Below are positions 61,847 to 64,000 of a stretch of 64,000 bases of DNA, one piece after another. The first letter of the stretch is position 1. Each line of letters opens with the position of its first letter. The position numbers and the translations under genes were made by a program. The notes under the pieces are model-generated. The model was not told the DNA's origin. It worked only from the letters and a program-made list of their open reading frames with translations, and did not search any database. The stretch covers positions 62,001 to 126,000 of the forward strand of contig JAKLGA010000005.1 of the NCBI GenBank assembly GCA_022710975.1, written 5' to 3'. The stretch comes from Myxococcota bacterium. GTDB lineage: Bacteria > Myxococcota > B64-G9.

Positions 61847-62224
61847 CTACTTCTTGAGCTTGGCCCCGAGCGCGCCGAGCAGGATCTTGGCCTGGATGGG
61901 TTTCTGGAAGACGCCCGCGAGGCCCAGCGCCCCGGTGTCGACCTGGCCCGAGAGCTCGTCGCCCACCGCGCTGAGCAGGTAGACGGGCACCTGGCTGCCC
62001 AGCCGCTTCAGCTCCTTCACGAAGCCCGTGCCGGAGTCGACCTCCTCCATCATGAGATCGGCGAGGATCAGATCCGGCCTGGCCCGCTGGAAGACCTTCA
62101 ACCCCTCGGCGGCCGTGGGCGCCGACACGAAGGTGTAACCGGCCGCCTCGAGCACCACCTTGAGCGACTCGAGGATGTCGGGGTCGTCGTCCACGCACAG
62201 GATCACGTGCTTGCCGTTCTTCAT
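61847..62224 (-). CDS. Single-domain response regulator
   Basis: Stand-alone receiver of 125 residues: acidic pocket CVDDDPD, phospho-acceptor Asp56 in LILADLMMEE, Ser85 in LLSAVGD and Lys108 in FQKP. There is no output domain, so it acts by protein contact or as a phosphate shuttle. Divergent from the NuoE-NuoF gene (220 bases between starts); that gap shows no clear promoter. Confidence 0.93.
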   Translation of the reverse strand: MKNGKHVILCVDDDPDILESLKVVLEAAGYTFVSAPTAAEGLKVFQRARPDLILADLMMEEVDSGTGFVKELKRLGSQVPVYLLSAVGDELSGQVDTGALGLAGVFQKPIQAKILLGALGAKLKK

Positions 62225-62444
62225 GGCGTCTCGCTCCTTGGTCCAGGTCCGCAGGCCCTCCTACCACGCCCCGGACGGCGCGTCGAGGGTTTCGTGGGCC
62301 CCCCGCTGAATCCCGTCCGGAGGCCAGTTGACCTGCGGGTCGACATCGGCTATTGGGGGGGGCGGGCAAGATGTTGGCCGGTTTCTGGTCACCAAGGCGT
62401 GCGGCGGGCGCGGCCCGGCGCGCGCGAATCCAGGGAGGTGGCGC

Positions 62445-64000
62445 ATGATCCTCGCACCCGAGCTCCGCGCACAGATCGAGGAGATCGCCGGGCGCTACCC
62501 GGACCGGCGCTCCGCGCTCCTGCCCGCGCTGCACCTGGCCCAGCGCTCGCTGGGCGGCTGCGTGCAGGCCGACGGCGTGGCCGAGGTCGCATCGATCCTG
62601 GGCTTGCCGCTGGCGGCCGCCTTCGGCGTCCAGAGCTACTACACCATGTTCAACAGGCAGCCCATCGGCCGCTACCACCTGCAGCTGGACGTGAACGTGC
62701 CCGCCATGCTGGCCGGGGCCGACGCGCTGCTCGCCCACCTCGAGCAGGTCCTCGGCATCCGCGCCGGCCAGACCACGCCCGACGGCCTGTTCACCCTGTC
62801 CACGGTCCAGGATCTGGGCAGCTGCGGCACCTGCCCGGTGCTGCAGGTCAACGATCGCTACTACGAGAACCTGACCCCGGCCCGGGCCGACGAGCTGCTT
62901 ACCCACCTGCGCCGCGGGCAGATGCCGGACTGGCAACCCGAGGCCGCCTGGGGCTCGAGCTGCAACATCCTGCTCAGGCGCCGCGGCAACCCGAAGGCCC
63001 GCGAGCTCGCCGAGTACCGCAAGACCGGCGGCTACCAGGCCCTGGAGAAGGCGCTGGGCATGACCCCCGAGGCGCTGGTGGCCGAGGTCAAGGCGGCGGC
63101 GCTGCGCGGCCGTGGCGGGGCTGGCTTCCCCGCGGGCATGAAGTGGGGCTTCCTGCCCAAGGAGGGCAACCGGCCGGTCTACATGATCTGCAACGCCGAC
63201 GAGGGCGAGCCGGGCACGTTCAAGGACCGGCAGATCATGGAGTTCGACCCCCACCTGCTGCTCGAGGGCTTGACCATCGCCGGCCTGGCCGTCGGCTCCA
63301 GGCTCGGCTTCATCTACATCCGCGGCGAGTTCGCCTGGATCGCCGAGATCCTGGAGCGGGCGGCGGAGCAGGCCCGCCAGGCCAAGCTGCTGGGGAACGA
63401 CATCCTCGGCCGGGGCAAGGAGTTCGAGGTGCTGGTGCACCTGGGAGCCGGCGCCTACGTGTGCGGGGAGGAGACCGCGCTCATCGAGTCGCTGGAGGGC
63501 AAGCGCGGCTGCCCGCGGGTCAAGCCACCGTTCCCGGCCAGCGCGGGGCTGTACGGCTGCCCGACCATCGTCAACAACGTGGAGACCCTGGCCTGCGTCC
63601 CGACCATCGTGCAGCACGGCGCGGAGGCCTTCAAGAAGCTGGGCACGCCCAACAACCACGGGCCCAAGATCTTCGGCATCTCCGGCCACGTGAAGCGGCC
63701 GGGCACCTACGAGCACCCGCTGGGCACCTCGCTGGACGCGCTGCTCGCGGAGGCGGGCGGGGTCCAGGGCAAGCTGAAGGCGATCATCGTGGGCGGGCTC
63801 TCCGTGCCCATCCTGACCGCCGCGGAGGCCGCTGGGCTGAAGATGGACTACGACTCCTGCCTGAAGGCCGGCACCATGCTGGGCTCGGGCGGCGTCATCG
63901 TGATGAACGAGACGACCTCGATCCCCGCGGTGGCCTTGCGCGCCATGGAGTTCTACGCGCACGAGTCCTGCGGCCAGTGCGCGCCGTGCAGCCGGGGTTC
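62445..64000 (+). CDS. nuoF: NuoE-NuoF fusion (NADH-binding complex I type), cut by window end
   Basis: At least 518 residues; the C-terminus lies beyond the window. Residues 1-165 are NuoE-like (LGIRAGQTTPDGLFTL, LGSCGTCPVLQVND); from about 185 it is NuoF: ALRGRGGAGFPAGMKWGF for NADH, NADEGEPGTFKDRQ for FMN, AYVCGEETALIESLEG, and SCGQCAPCS, the start of the N3 4Fe-4S site. GGGAGG precedes the ATG. In the NuoE part, three of the four 2Fe-2S ligands are replaced (Asp82, Ala87, Asp123; only Cys127 kept). It could belong to complex I, a bifurcating hydrogenase or a formate dehydrogenase; neighbours beyond the window would decide. Confidence 0.9.
   Translation, partial: MILAPELRAQIEEIAGRYPDRRSALLPALHLAQRSLGGCVQADGVAEVASILGLPLAAAFGVQSYYTMFNRQPIGRYHLQLDVNVPAMLAGADALLAHLEQVLGIRAGQTTPDGLFTLSTVQDLGSCGTCPVLQVNDRYYENLTPARADELLTHLRRGQMPDWQPEAAWGSSCNILLRRRGNPKARELAEYRKTGGYQALEKALGMTPEALVAEVKAAALRGRGGAGFPAGMKWGFLPKEGNRPVYMICNADEGEPGTFKDRQIMEFDPHLLLEGLTIAGLAVGSRLGFIYIRGEFAWIAEILERAAEQARQAKLLGNDILGRGKEFEVLVHLGAGAYVCGEETALIESLEGKRGCPRVKPPFPASAGLYGCPTIVNNVETLACVPTIVQHGAEAFKKLGTPNNHGPKIFGISGHVKRPGTYEHPLGTSLDALLAEAGGVQGKLKAIIVGGLSVPILTAAEAAGLKMDYDSCLKAGTMLGSGGVIVMNETTSIPAVALRAMEFYAHESCGQCAPCSRG

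Overview
The window looks like chromosomal DNA from a high-GC member of the Myxococcota (the old delta-proteobacterial myxobacteria) or a close uncultured relative. The grounds are: very GC-rich codon use; two proteins ending in a Cys-x-Cys or Cys, hydrophobic helix, Arg-rich tail like the MYXO-CTERM surface-sorting signal (stops at 39865 and 50823); Ser/Thr kinases joined to WD40 or PEGA domains; a myxobacterial-style PilZ domain; and many secreted lipoproteins, TPR proteins and beta-propellers. This placement is inferred from gene content and was not tested against a database. No phage, insertion sequence, CRISPR array or rRNA was seen. There is one tRNA, tRNA-Gln(TTG).

Layout. 0-5.5 kb: a PilZ-Hsp70 fusion (-), an overlapping pair of deoxynucleoside kinases (+), a cruciform repeat, and a zinc-ribbon rhomboid protease (-). 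5.5-10.7 kb: an overlapping pair of secreted proteins, one a large PQQ-type beta-propeller. 10.8-14.9 kb: indolepyruvate:ferredoxin oxidoreductase, whose alpha subunit is fused to a GltD-like flavoprotein and extra Fe-S domains. 15-17 kb: an MA-type metallopeptidase lipoprotein and a class II aldolase. 17-22.3 kb: tRNA-Gln, then an apparent operon of an outer-membrane-like barrel, a small exported protein and a Ser/Thr kinase with 14 WD40 repeats. 22.3-25 kb: a TonB-dependent receptor and a thioredoxin. 25-32 kb (-): ADP-forming acyl-CoA synthetase, a divergent Sua5/YrdC protein, BioY, two unknown membrane proteins and a PAP2 phosphatase. 32-41 kb: envelope and secreted proteins (lytic transglycosylase, NlpC/P60-like hydrolase with a sorting tail, TPR lipoprotein) plus an iron-type alcohol dehydrogenase.

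41-48 kb (+): an Ig-like surface protein, a lipoprotein, a response regulator, glycerol kinase and a PEGA Ser/Thr kinase in one direction. 48-55 kb (-): a coupled surface operon of a 1383-residue Cys-rich sorted protein, a CBM9-like lipoprotein and a PEGA membrane protein. 55-60 kb: a secreted propeller protein, then two genes of visibly lower GC, then a gene-poor patch with a degraded gene. 60-64 kb: an outer-membrane-like protein, a five-EF-hand lipoprotein, a single-domain response regulator, and the start of a NuoE-NuoF fusion cut by the window end.

Most of the window is envelope biology: export, surface display, cell-wall turnover and kinase signalling. The points most worth a second look are the IorA-GltD fusion, the NuoE domain that has lost three of its four cluster ligands, the PilZ-Hsp70 fusion, and the surface/kinase operons. 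Start codons were chosen by Shine-Dalgarno spacing and signal peptides, and several are GTG or TTG.
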